A DNA stretch of 64,000 bases from Trachythela sp. YZ-2020 (GCA_016169945.1 JADLSH010000110.1:124001-188000); one strand, 5' to 3'. Shown: positions 33,270 to 44,356, counted from the first letter of the stretch. Notes: generated by a model not told the origin, from the letters alone. Numbers and translations: made by a program.

Positions 33270-33534
33270 CTTGCTTTTTGTACTAATTTATACCCATTTC
33301 AAGTCACGTGACTAGTTTTGATTACATCGCTAAATTTGTCTATTGCATGAGTGTGCATGACAGACATTGTTTTAATTGCACCCACTTATGATTAACCTAG
33401 TTTTTGTTTAAAAATGCTGGGAAAAGTTAGCCAATTGAAATAACAGCGCTAGCATTTCTATAACTTGCTAAACCTAGTCAGTTGCTATTATATCACAAAC
33501 AACTTGTCAATGTACACTCATGCTCTTCCTTACC

Positions 33535-33989
33535 ACTCACCAGGTCGTTTTATGAAAATGTTTGGATAAAATCCTATTTTAAAAACGTCAACCCTACACT
33601 TGATATGCTGAACATAGACCTCTAAGATATCTCCTGCGGCAATTAGTGGGTGCAAATACTTGCATTGTTCAGAAGCAATATAACCAACGTGTGTCCATCC
33701 AGTTCCATGGTCTAGATCAATTGCAATAAGCACTTTGGTCCATTGGATTCAATGGCTCTATTCTTACATTCACTGGTTTATCTTGTCCATGAAGAGCAAG
33801 GTTATAATGCCTGTTCCAAATGTTCATGATCAGCACCGATGCACTTGAATGGTACAGCATGGGTGATTTCGTCCTCGTCACTTTCATCCTCATCACTTAA
33901 CTGGTCACCACTTTCTGCCCTATCACCTTCATTACCATATCCATCCTGACCAGGTTCAAGACCAGCCAACCACTCAAGTAGATCTCTTT
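33535..33989 (-). pseudogene. HIRAN-like exon with splice sites, two frame breaks
   Basis: On the minus strand a pyrimidine-rich acceptor ending TTTTGTAG precedes the exon, and GTGGTAAGG provides a donor at the end. The first part is acidic (RDLLEWLAGLEPGQDGYGNE, then SDEDESDEDE). After a frame shift near 33805 it reads NLALHGQDKPVNVRIEPLNP and, after a second near 33735, AIDLDHGTGWTHVGYIASEQ and KYLHPLIAAGDILEVYVQHI. The pattern EPxNPxD..AIxxD..GYIA is that of HIRAN domains, found in DNA-repair proteins and in uncharacterised cnidarian proteins. Neighbouring exons were not recognised. Confidence 0.5.
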
Positions 33990-34678
33990 CTACAAAATCA
34001 TAACAAGAAAATTTTTATTTTATTATTTTATACATACACTGTAATCTCTAAAATTAGCAATCTAATGCAAAAGTGTGTCACTATTATCAGAACAAATATA
34101 TTTTACACACAAATATGGCAATATTTTACAGCTGAAAATGGAAAAATATCTAACTACTAGAGGCATTAAACACAAATATTTATAATACGCCATAATTTTG
34201 TACAGTGTATTTATAAAATTACAGTACAAGGATAAAAACAACAAAGCGGAAATTTGACTAAATAACAAGATAATTGTAATGCATTGTAGTATACCAAACC
34301 TTAAATACTGCGCTTGTTTTCACGTTGATGATACACGGAGATTTCACGCCATCCAACTTAGAAAGAAGAGCCTCGCTATTGGGAATATAAACACAATTCC
34401 GTCGCTCAGAGAGATTATTTATAAAGCTAAAATGACAGCACGTCCCATGCAATTTAAAAAAAGGTAAACTTGGTATAGTAAAACAGAAGTCATAATGAGG
34501 ATCGCAACAATACAGCAATAACATGCTGTTTACACAAAGTATCGCAGCCTGACACTCTTGTCGTTCGAAAGCTTCCATATTGGTTTAGTCAGAGAGATGT
34601 TCACTCCTCGACAGTCAACAGTCAATGAAGCCACGCGTGGAATTAGACGCTCAATTCCCATGATGCTTTGCGGCCTGC
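33990..34678. other. Unassigned sequence
   Basis: A 106-codon minus-strand frame (34578-34258) begins with an ATG (Met-Glu-Ala-Phe-Glu-Arg) that could be a first exon of the HIRAN-like gene, but nothing supports this beyond position and strand. Otherwise no feature was recognised. Confidence 0.3.
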
Positions 34679-34907
34679 TGTCCGACCTCCTCTGGGGTGG
34701 GGGGGGGAGGGGTAGGTGTCAAAATTTCAAAATTTCACTACGGGACAAAATTTCAAACAAGCTGCTATTTTCCCCTATTTACCCATTTTCCGCCAAACAA
34801 ATAGAAAAATTAACAGCAGAACACGAAAAATGGATCATTAATGATGCATAATATGGCTAATTTCAAAATTGGATTTTCTTTTAAAATTTTGTATAAGACC
34901 CCCTTAA
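34679..34907 (-). repeat. Uncharacterised repeat, copy B (internally deleted)
   Basis: Read on the minus strand, it starts TTAAGGGGGTCTTATAC and ends CAGAGGAGGTCGGACAGC, matching both ends of the repeat at 23642-24921, with only about 200 bp between them. The middle has a G/C homopolymer patch near 34695. Confidence 0.55.
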
Positions 34908-34920
34908 CAATGGTCCTTTA

Positions 34921-35178
34921 CTGTCGTTGCAATGGAAGTGCTTATAAAATATTGCATCAATTCATTACCTAGAATTTATCAATTCATTCGTTGAAAAATT
35001 GATCAACTTCCTGTGTGTATGAATCGACCAATGGCGTCTCATTTCAGTGACTGATTGACCAATTGGGAACAAGTATGCCAGTAAACAGGAAGTTGATCAA
35101 TTTTTCAACGAATGAATTAATAAATTCTAGGTAATGAATTGATGCAATATTTTATAAACACTTCCATTGCAACGACAG
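34921..35178. mobile_element. Foldback MITE, TA flanks
   Basis: Arms of about 97 bp (CTGTCGTTGCAATGGAAGTG inward) are nearly perfect inverted copies, separated by about 65 bp. TA flanks both ends (34919-34920, 35179-35180). No coding capacity. A single-stranded form would fold completely. Confidence 0.9.
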
Positions 35179-35249
35179 TAATCATTTTTATAAACAATAT
35201 TATGGCGTTCCGTTACGGACAAAATTATGAATGTTCTAGATAAACTATC

Positions 35250-35628
35250 AAAGTCAATATTAAAATATCAAACCTCCCAATGCAAATACGAAACGGCCAA
35301 AAATTATAACTAATCGTCAAACGTAATAGGAATATCATAAACTACTTATATTAAAACGCGTCTGACAAATATCAAACTGAGCATAAAAATATCAAAAGGC
35401 ACACGTGTAGCTAATAGTTAAATCTACAATTAAAATATCAAATTCCTTTAAAATATTGCCAATAGCATAACATAAACAATAAACATCAAAGTCACGAAAA
35501 AATACCAAATTCTACAATAAAAATTTTTAAGCCTCACATATTATATCAAAGCATGTCCACAAAATGTCAAATTTTACGCACACACAGAATATCAACTTTA
35601 CGCACACACAAAATATCAACTTTTACGC
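35250..35628. repeat. AAATATCAAA-rich region ending in a ~25-bp tandem array
   Basis: AAAATATCAAA recurs every 25-60 bp from 35260 on, and from 35555 it becomes a regular array of TTTTACGCACACACAAAATA and so on. The array continues beyond the foldback element at 36803-36850, which shows that the foldback was inserted into it. Confidence 0.7.
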
Positions 35629-36802
35629 CGGTGACTATAAAAGGAGGAACGACTCTGCGGAATGGCATGCGAATGAGTTGCGGAATGAAAAATTACATCA
35701 AGTACAGTATAAATAAACCGCTTTTTCTAATAACGCGGGTTCAATTTATTATTTTTGTTAATTGTTATTGTATGTTCAAATATTAATGTTGAATCACTTG
35801 AATACGATATTAAAATCGTTTTGAATGTGATATTAAAATCGTAAGTACTTTAGTATATTAATCTTATAAAGGTGAATTTTAAACAATACTAAAATAGGCC
35901 TCTGGTGTGCTGTTTTAGAACTATATTTTGTTGTTTAAAAGAAACGTAACATCATATCATAATAATATATAGGCCTACTTTGTTTTGCATCACATTTTTT
36001 ATAGAGATAAGGATATGAATAGTCTGTTTAAGACAGTTAGTTGACATGGTATATACTGCAAATTCAAGTAGGTTGTCGTTCCAAAAACGTAAATCTTTAA
36101 ATAGGGTTAGGTTAAGATTAGGATCAACTCTGAGCAAACAAAGGATAATGGCTTATTGATAATTTAGACCCTTACACTTGGAGAATTTGCCTTTGTCGCA
36201 GGTACGTTTTCCATCGAAGTCTTCTATATATGCACTAGCTATTGTTACAAGGCAAATTCTCCAAGTGTAAGGGTCTAAATTATCATTTGTTTGCTCAGAG
36301 TTGATCCTAATCTTAACCTAATCCTAACCTAATCCTATTTAAAGTTTACGTTTTTGGAACGACAACCTACTTGAATTTGATGTATATACCGTGTTAACTA
36401 ACTGTATTAAACAGAATAGTCGTATCCTTTATATCTCTATCAAAAATGTGATGCAAAACAAAGTATATATTATTATGATATGATGTTGTTTCTTTTAAAC
36501 AACAAAATATAGTTCTAAAACAGCACACCAGAGGCCTATTTTAGTATTGTTTAAAATTCATCTTTATAAGGTTAATATATTTATAATTTTGATATCACAT
36601 TCAAACGATTTTAATACCACATCCAAGTGATTCAAGTATTCAACATTAATTAATATTTGAACATACAATAACAAAACAAAAAAAATTGAGCTCGCGTTAT
36701 TAGAAAAAGCGGTTTATTTACATTGTACTTGATGTAATTTTTCATTCCGCAACTCATTCCGTATGCCATTCGGCAGAATCATTCCGCCTTTTATAGTCAC
36801 CG
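35629..36802. mobile_element. 1.2-kb foldback element, 9-bp target duplication
   Basis: Arms 35629-36195 and 36253-36802 are long, close inverted copies starting CGGTGACTATAAAAGG and including TTAGGTTAAGATTAGGATCA and its complement (telomere-like). The spacer is about 57 bp. The nonamer CTTTTACGC lies on both sides (35620-35628 and 36803-36811), though the array itself repeats it. A 9-bp duplication suits Mutator-like or foldback elements. No protein frame. Confidence 0.85.
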
Positions 36803-36977
36803 CTTTTACGCACACACAAAATATCAGCTTTTACGGCTACGCACAAAAAAAAACATTCGAAATGCCGGAAACGGAAGTAACAAGAATATCCGGTTACTGT
36901 AATGCGGAAGTTCTGATTGCTCGGTAGTTCTGGAAATCCCTGATTGCGAGTTAAAATATGGTAAATTTAATGACATC

Positions 36978-39240
36978 ATGTCTGATATGATTGAACACTT
37001 TTTCCCAAGTCAGCCGACGAGAATTAGAAAATCAGACAAACCGTGGGTGACACACTCGTTGAAATTGCTAATTAAGAGTAGCCAAAAAGCCCTACATACG
37101 TATGGGAAAACCTCGCAGATTTATAAAAATTGGCGCAATAAAGTCCAGCTCGAAATCAAAACTGCTCGCAATAAGTTTTATCACCAGTCGGTCAAAAGGT
37201 TAAATAATACCAATCTTACAAGGTGGTGGAAAGAAATTAAGTCGTTGGGTGGTTTATCGTCTCAACAGTCTTGGTTCCATCAGTTGCTGTCCGATGATAG
37301 TTCTACATGTGCTGACCTTGCTGAGTCTTACAATGATTTATTAGTTGGTCTCACTGTCCACTTTGAACCTTTGGTTAACTGCAGTCAGATTGAGGATCTT
37401 GAAGTGTCAAATAATGTTATGGTTAATGACGGCCAAGTTTACTCAGCCTTACGTCGCATTAAAACTACAAAATCATCTGGACCTGACTGTTCCCAAACAA
37501 GATATTGAAGACCTTCGCGTTTGTTCCTTTGTTCTACCTATCCCGAAGACATCACCTCCAGGTTCCATTGAAGAAGATTTACGACCTATCTCTCTCACCC
37601 CACAAGTTGCAAAGATAATGGAAGGATTTACTTTGGATTCGTTATTGCTGGAAGTGATACGACTTTGGATTCGTTATTGCTAAACAGTTCGCGTTGCCCA
37701 AAAAGTCAACAACTCAAGCTTTGGTCTACCTTATGCACCAGATTCATGCCGAGCTCGATAATGGTCATTGCTCAGCCAGAATTTTCTTTGCAGATTTTAA
37801 AAAGGGTTTCGACCTTGTCGACCATAATGTCATCATTGCAGAGCTTGGAAATCTTGGCGTCCATCCTGTCATTATACGCTGGGTTAAGTCCTTCTTAACT
37901 GCCAGAGAGCAGTGTGTTAAAATTGGTAACTTGACATCTTCCTGGAAGAAAACTAACGGTGGACTACCTCAAGGTACTAAATTTGGCCCTCTGTTATTTG
38001 CAATCTTAGTTAACTCCCTGTTGAAGAATTGGCATGCTAGGATTAAGTACGTTGACGACACCTCGGCGCTTGAAATTATCCCCCGTTGTTCACCGAGTTT
38101 ACTCCCTAGTGTCGTGGATGAAATTTCTGGTTTTGCTGTATCACGTGGAATGCAATTAAATGCAAAAAAATGCAAAGAAATGTTGGTATCTTTCCTTAAG
38201 TATGACTTGCTGCAGGGTATGGAGTCAATTTATATTTCTGGAAGAGCATTTGAAAGGGTTTGTTCCTACAAGCTATTGGGCGTCAACATTTTCGCAAGAC
38301 CTTACTTGGAACAGTCACGTGGAATATATTCTGAAGAAAGCTAATTCTCGACTTTATGCACTGAGACAATTAAAGAAATCTGGTTTAAATCATAATGACC
38401 TTGCTCAAATTTATTGCTCGATGGTTAGGCCCTGTCTTGAATATGCATCACCTGTATGGGCGGACTTAACGATCAATTTGTACAATTTAGGGACCGGTCA
38501 TTATTTATAGAAGGGGGAAGGAGAATTTTCTGTTTTTTAAATTTTTACAATTGAGAGACCCCCCTAAATAAACCGAAATTAAATTGTGCCCCCCCTTCAT
38601 ATTAGAAAATTTCTTGTTGACCCCCCCCCTCTTTGTCATAGATAATTTCTCGGAGTCATAAATACGATTAATCGATCAGAGATCAAAGTGAACCACCTCA
38701 AATATACCAGCAAAATGACATTGCATTGATATGTACATTAAATCAAGGACGCCAAATGCCATTTTATATTACATCATGGCTCAATAATTTTTTTAAATTA
38801 ATCGCATCCCAAATTTTGACCCCCACTTTTCAACTACACTTAAAAATTCAATAGCCCCCCCCCCCTTTAGCTACTTATTTATACCTATGCCCCCCTATTT
38901 TTGCCCAGCCCCCCCCCCCCATCCATAAATAATGACCGGTCCCTTAATCGAGTTAGTTCAAAAACGAGCTTTGCGGATTATTTATCCCTCTCAAGCTTAC
39001 GAAGATTCCTTGGTACGGTCTGGTTTGGAAACATTAGCTAACCGTCCACATATTGCATGTTTAAAGTTTGTTGAGAAAACGAGGATGCAAGAGCAAGTAG
39101 GGTATAATCCTCTTGCTAACATTTTTAGTCAGAACCATTATTTCCGTGAACACATTTACCATTTAAGATTTGATCCAATAAATAGAGTAAACGCAAGTAC
39201 TGAACGTTTCGCAGCGTTTATAACATGTAAATATTACTGA
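36978..39240 (+). pseudogene. LINE ORF2 linker, RT and C-terminus, several frame breaks
   Basis: In order: DKPWVTHSLKLLIKSSQKAL and RWWKEIKSLGG (linker); TKSSGPDCSQTRY, cut short; then in another frame EEDLRPISLTPQVAKIMEGF. A 34-bp tandem duplication (37628-37681, TTTGGATTCGTTATTGCT twice) damages the next part. RT then continues: LPKKSTTQALVYLM, FFADFKKGFDLVDHNVI, GGLPQGTKFGPLLFAILV, and KYVDDTSALEI with the catalytic YVDD. The thumb follows (HVEYILKKANSRLYALRQLKK, CLEYASPVW). After the nested element it resumes at LIELVQKRALRIIYP and ends at 39240. It is inactive. Confidence 0.87.
38490..38943. mobile_element. Harbinger-type element in a LINE, TTA target duplication
   Basis: GGGACCGGTCATTATTTATA at the left matches the complement at the right (TAAATAATGACCGGTCCC). 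TTA is duplicated (38487-38489, 38944-38946). Poly-C patches of 8-11 bases occur in the right half. Leaving out the element and one TTA joins the two halves of the LINE frame without a shift, which fixes both ends exactly. Confidence 0.93.
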
Positions 39241-39590
39241 CGTATCCTTATTCCTTAGTTAACGTAGGTCTTAGATTAACTATATTACCTTACTATAGTT
39301 GTAATTATTTTATATGATGTAATTTTAGCCGTGCAATTCAGTTTGTAACTGCAATACGGTTCATTAAACCAATTATTATTATTATTATTATTATTATTAT
39401 GACAATCCAGCTTGCACGGCACGTTTCGTACTAGCAAATATGGCAACCAAATGATTGTAATGTTATACACCAAAAACGTTATATCGTTACGAATTACCCT
39501 TTTTGAGCAACCTGTTAAAAACTAGTTGTTTTAAAGTTAAGTTGAATTAAAATTTAATATTATTTCCATTGGTATCTCTATTAAGCAATT

Positions 39591-40287
39591 TGATTAGTTG
39601 ATTGGTTGATCCTGTCGTTGCCGTTGGTATCGTTTCTATTTATCATAATTAGAGGTGGAGGAGGAACGTCGACAGCATAATTTGTCTGCTCTTCAGGTAC
39701 AGGGCCATCCTCGTCTATTCCATAGTCAGCCCAATCAATTTGAGTGTCGTTAAGTACGCTCTGAATGAAGCATTCCCTGAACCCAATGTTGTCTTGGGGA
39801 TAGGTTGTGTTCTGTGCTTAGAGAATGGCAATTCCAGCTCAATGTCAGTTGCTCTAAAGCTTCATTTATGACAGGCAGATATGCTACTTGTAAAGCAAAC
39901 AAATTATTCTCATTCGTTGTGTGAAGGCCGATTCTTTCAAGACCAGCAAAAATGTTTCGAAATCGTGAACAAACAATGCTATTTACTTCACGCCATGATC
40001 TTTCTATGCGCTGGTTTTGCACTGATGTCCCCGTGATAATGCTCCCACGATTTACACCCCACGTATTCACCATGAACCTTGCTACTTGAATGTTTTCGAA
40101 TCCTAATTCTGTCCGTACACGAGAAAGAATACTGTATTGTGCGACAGCCTCCTGAAAAGCATTGAAGACGTTTGATGCTCTGTTGTTATCCGACACTTTA
40201 AAAAGACAATTAACCTAGAATATCCATCTATAGCTCCATGGATAACAAAACGATAAGGCTGTATATTTGCGGTGTCCATCCAGGTGC
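39591..40287 (-). pseudogene. Integrase-core (rve-like) exon, one frame break
   Basis: The minus-strand exon starts after an acceptor (AATTTTTTAG) and reads TWMDTANIQPYRFVIHGAID then GYSRLIVFLKCSDNNRA. This is the first acidic block of a retroviral-type integrase fold. It continues RVRTELGFENIQVARFM (second block), TGTSVQNQRIERSW with the Glu-Arg-x-Trp end of the core, and NCHSLSTEHNLSPRQHW. After a shift near 39770 it ends DWADYGIDEDGPVPEE plus an acidic/proline tail. The RTELG second block has Glu where relatives have Asp. Genes of this type are common in cnidarian genomes; whether this is a host gene or part of an element is open. Confidence 0.65.
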
Positions 40288-40930
40288 CTAAAAAATTAGA
40301 TTTAACATATAATATGTGAATAATTTAAGAAAATATGGGGATTTTGATGATTTGAAATCTTCAGTCACTAGCTGCATGGCAAAAGAGAGAGTATGTATAT
40401 ATAGGATGGTTCAAAACCCCACGAGTCCCGATTCTCCCATATATGGCTGCATAAAAAACGTTACAACCCTTTCCCTTTTTGCGAGTTTTAAGCAGCAAAT
40501 GTCTGGCTTTCACACGCCATGCGGCATAACGAATTCGCTAAACAAAATGCCAGTATGAAAACGGTGTCCTAAGTAGAACTAAATGTTCGTTATACAAGAA
40601 ATATCTATTATAGAGCTGTCTTTGATATAGACTCCTGCCATATTAAATAGGCAGACACATGAACAAACGATTTTTAATACCGTTCTCGTACTATTGTTTC
40701 AGTCATGGTGCCTCGTTTGCTACATGTCTTCACGTGCTAGAGACTTTTCGGCTTTAGACTTTATTCAATTTGCATAAATATTACATATATACATATTAAT
40801 ACAACAGATACACAGTTACTACACAAAAGAACTAAGTTACAATGATTACAAATAAATTATTGTGCGCAGTGATCAAAGTAGCCAGAAGCTTTCGAGTTGA
40901 TCACTGCCTATCATTAGTATAAAATTGTAA
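40288..40930. other. Intergenic sequence with no recognised gene
   Basis: An 80-codon plus frame (40316-40558) starts from a non-ATG codon and resembles nothing. The stretch could hold an upstream intron of the integrase-core gene. Confidence 0.4.
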
Positions 40931-40932
40931 AT

Positions 40933-42860
40933 TTAGAGCGAAGCGGATTTGTATGTTATATAGCTACAGTAGTTCTTAATTATTATTGTAACGAAATTTG
41001 TGAAAGAAGTAAAGACTGAGTATATATATTTTTTTCGAAATGTAGCGACTGAATTAGAAAATTTAATTTCAAGATCTATAGTTTGCCATATTTGAGATGA
41101 AACAAAGTTGAAAGTATGTACACCATAATTTGTTCGAACCCTTGGTCTACTAAAGTTTTGTTTATCAGCAAATCTAGTATTATAGGAATGACATGTGGAA
41201 GCCAGTTGGATAGTTAGAGAAAATACAGTAGGAACATTATACTTATCATGTACAATCTTATATGTAAATATACTAATTTTCAATTTAAAAATGTTATCAA
41301 ATTTAAGAATCTTTAAAAGATTGTAATATGGTGTCGCATTCTCTCTTTTTGAAGCGAAAAAAGAGGCTTTTTACACATGCATTTTGACCAGATCGAATTG
41401 TATTTAAATTACTTGTGTAAGTATTTCCCCAGCTCATTAACCCATAATTAAGGTAGGGGTATATTAATGTATAATAGAGTTGCTTAACCATCCTCAAATC
41501 AATGTAGCATCTAAGTTTATTAAGGACTCCAGTATTTTTAGCAATTTTTGATTTAACATGTTTAATTTGCTGTGTCCATTTAAGATTATTATCTATATAA
41601 ATGCCCAGATATTTTATATGAGACTTCTGCTCAATATGTCTGATGTTTATATGACGTGTTTTTTTTACTTGAAGGTTTTAATAACATATAGTTAGTCTTT
41701 TTATGATTAATTGAAAGTTTGTTGGTTATACAATACTGTAGTATGTGATTCAATTCTTCATTCATTACTCGCTCAATTTCATCGATAGATGGATTAGAAT
41801 AGAATACATTTGTATCATCAGCAAATATCCTAAAGGAAAGTTTTTTGAACAATTTGGCATGTCATTTACATAGAGTATAAACAGCAACAGACCCAAAGTT
41901 GACCCTTGAGGAATTCCACATGTTATTTTCAATAGATCGGACTCGACGTTACCTATTTTGACATATCGATTAGTGAGATAATCACTAAACCAAGCCAGTT
42001 GTATTCCGCGTATGCCATATTTGTATAGTTTACATAATAAGATGTGGTTACATTTACGGTATCAAAGGCTTTAGAGAAGTCCAAAAATAATCCACATGTT
42101 ATTTCTTAGTTTGTTGTCAATTGAAGTTTTAATGTTATCGGTGATTTCTAATATTGCCTGTTCAGTAGAATAGTCTTTCCTAAATCCAAATTGATACTCA
42201 TATATTACTTTCTTTTTAGTTAGAAAAAGTTCTAATTGATCATAAACTAATCGTTCTAAAACTTTTGCGAAAGGGGATAATATTGATATAGGTCGATAGT
42301 TATTGGGATTCGTGACCTTTTCACTCTTAAAAATTGGTGTAACTCTAGATATTTTTAAAATATCAGGGACAATGCCTGTGTTAAGAGATTCATTGTATAT
42401 CATAGTAAAAAGAGGCGAGAGGATGGAAGATGCCGTTTTAATTAAGGTGTTCGGTAAACTAATAGAAGTCTTATTTCCATCTAGTGCATAAAAAATACAC
42501 TGTACCTGGTATTCAGACACATTGGACATGATAAAACTAGACACTGGGGAATTATGTATATATTTGCATGGGTATATTCAGTTGAAGTGACAAAATGTGG
42601 ATTAAGCTGATTTGAATATCTTTTTTATCCGTATAAGAGTAATTATTCCTGATAATTTGGGTTGGATACTGCATGCCTTTCGACTTGCGTTTTATTAACG
42701 TTCCTATAATTTTCCATGTAGCTTTCAAATTATTTTTTACATTTGGTAAATTGTGTATTATAATAGTTGCTTTTATTTCTTGATTTTATCTTATTTAATT
42801 TATTGGAATATATTTTATATTGTTTAATTTTTTTACTATCATTGCTAAAGAAATGGGTAT
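40933..42860 (-). pseudogene. LINE ORF2 of a different lineage, 5'-truncated and degraded
   Basis: On the minus strand from about 42850 a linker (YYNTQFTKCK) precedes the RT: NNYRPISILSPFAKVLERLV and YQFGFRKDYSTEQAILEI (main frame 42544-42071), LDFSKAFDTVN near 42085, GIPQGSTLG near 41900, then FADDTNVFYSNPSIDEIERV (41852-41631) with the catalytic FADD. The thumb and end follow at 41497-41303 (LIYPYLNYGLMSWGNT) and 41283-40933 (RTNYGVHTFNFVSSQIWQ). It is split over at least five frames. The sequence style differs from the YVDD copies, so it is a separate family. Confidence 0.8.
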
Positions 42861-43390
42861 GCCAATAAATATGCTCAACGTAAGTTACCAGTAATCATGC
42901 CAATAAATTCACTATTGTACAGTTGTTACTAGCGCGACACACATATATCACTATAAGAGCAAGCTTTGAAATATAAGATGGTTGCGTTTCCGTACTTGTA
43001 ATCAAAGGTTTAGCCTGAACATTGATGAATATCCCATTATATTATACTTCCGGTTACTGGACTGTCTGCCGGGACGTCGTACAACACGCATGATTTGATG
43101 ATTGATTTATGATTTATTAATTAAAGTACATATGTAGCTCGGAAGCTGAATTGCGTATTTACAAACAATTAGTCTAAAATATATTACAGCAATATTAAAA
43201 TACGGTAAAATTTACTAAAATAACTTAAATTAATAGAATTTCGATGAAACTCATATAAAAGTATCTCAAACCGTGCTGAGTTCAAATCCTATAGTTAATT
43301 AATTATCTTCAAAGTTAATTATATAAACATATCTGGATTACAAGTACTAGATAAAATGATATATAATATCAGAATGTCATCGAGATCAGT
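42861..43390. other. Intergenic sequence with no recognised gene
   Basis: AT-rich DNA with no coding frame above 60 codons that I can assign. The right part may belong to the 3' UTR of the LINE remnant that follows on the minus strand. Confidence 0.4.
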
Positions 43391-43399
43391 CATTTTCAA

Positions 43400-43880
43400 T
43401 GGTGGAAGACATAATAAAAGTATTTCTGAACCGGTTGGTACTCCAATTGGGGATTGCAAAATGCCTTTTCTGTCTTAGTTCATAGGATGCTTCGTTGGTC
43501 GTGGGTAGCAGCTTATTCAATTTGTTATCCTGGTTATTCACATCGAGTTAAAAAAGTTCGTACAGATAGCTTCTCCGTAGGACATAATGGTGGGAATGTT
43601 TGCTTCTGTCAGGGCATCATAATAATGCCAGGACTGATAATTGAAAATGCCCTTTTTTGGAGGCGTTCCAGTTAGTTTTGTAGATACATTGGCAAGGCGT
43701 ATAAAAAAATACTGGAATTGCATAAGTTAAAATAGATCGGATGCCGGTAATGTAAAAGAGAACCAGATCCTTTCGAGGTAGTTTTGGCCTTTTCAGTTGT
43801 ACAAGAAAATATAGCCGTTTAGCTGCTTTCGTAATTATATGTCCTAGGTACAAAACTGACGACAAGTTCAATCTCCCGTC
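43400..43880 (-). pseudogene. LINE ORF2 thumb remnant
   Basis: The minus strand reads ITKAAKRLYFLVQLKRPKLP and LVLFYITGIRSILTYAIPVF in one frame (43919-43617), then KKGIFNYQSWHYYDALTEAN in the next (43723-43538). These line up with KARKRLYFLSQLKR and the YNDAL block of the LINE at 7360-7818. No palm motifs remain. Confidence 0.75.
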
Positions 43881-44171
43881 ACCACCAGACCATTCCGACG
43901 TCCCCGTAATCGAGTGCAACCGTGAGAGAGCATGCGAAGTCGTAAGAAAATGTGTTGATAAGGATATATGCTCTCTTTTCCATGATTATTTTACCATCAA
44001 TAATCATGAGAAGGATACAAGGAATCATAACTGCCTGTTGCGACTCCCAAAAACAAGAACAAGGAAATCATTCTTTTTCATGGGAGCAAAAGTGTATAAC
44101 GACCTGCCAGCGGAAATTCGGGAAACGAAAGATTATCAAAACTTTGTTAAACTGTTGGAAGATCATTTTTA
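43880..44171 (+). pseudogene. LINE ORF2 extreme C-terminus
   Basis: A plus-strand frame ending at 44171 reads NCLLRLPKTRTRKSFFFMGA then KVYNDLPAEIRETKDYQNFV. The phrase NDLPxEIRE is the usual W/YN-LP-x-x-IR end of LINE ORF2. It is abutted head to head by the minus-strand remnant just before it. Confidence 0.7.
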
Positions 44172-44317
44172 ATTGACTGTATATTTATAACTTGATAACT
44201 ATTTTGATATCTACTAATTGTCTTAATCGATACTTTTTAGCTATTTCAGGACACAGGACACACATTGAAAACAACAAGCTATTTTTGACGTGTTTTTATC
44301 CTGTATAATAATTCGTT

Positions 44318-44356
<39 letters not shown>

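Larger units (their letters stand above)
29736..33341. mobile_element. ISL2EU DNA transposon, near full length, AT target duplication
   Basis: About 65-bp TIRs begin AGACAAATTTAGCGAT and include ACTAGTCACGTGACTTG and GGGTATAAATTAGTAC. AT flanks both sides (29734-29735 and 33342-33343), the 2-bp duplication of ISL2EU. The two convergent genes also fit: a THAP-DDE transposase (plus) and a SWIM/YqaJ exonuclease-like protein (minus). The TIRs differ at very few positions, so the insertion is young. Only in-frame TGA codons damage it. Confidence 0.93.
36900..39405 (+). mobile_element. LINE, 5'-truncated, with ATT tail and one nested insertion
   Basis: Same lineage as the LINE at 7.2-11.6 kb. It starts after the endonuclease and ends in an (ATT)n tail at 39372-39400. 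A 454-bp TTA-flanked element (38490-38943) splits it. Confidence 0.85.

Noticed and set aside
29736..33341. Recoding of TGA as selenocysteine in the ISL2EU genes
   Set aside because: No SECIS-like element was noticed and C-to-T decay of CGA explains the two internal cases more simply.
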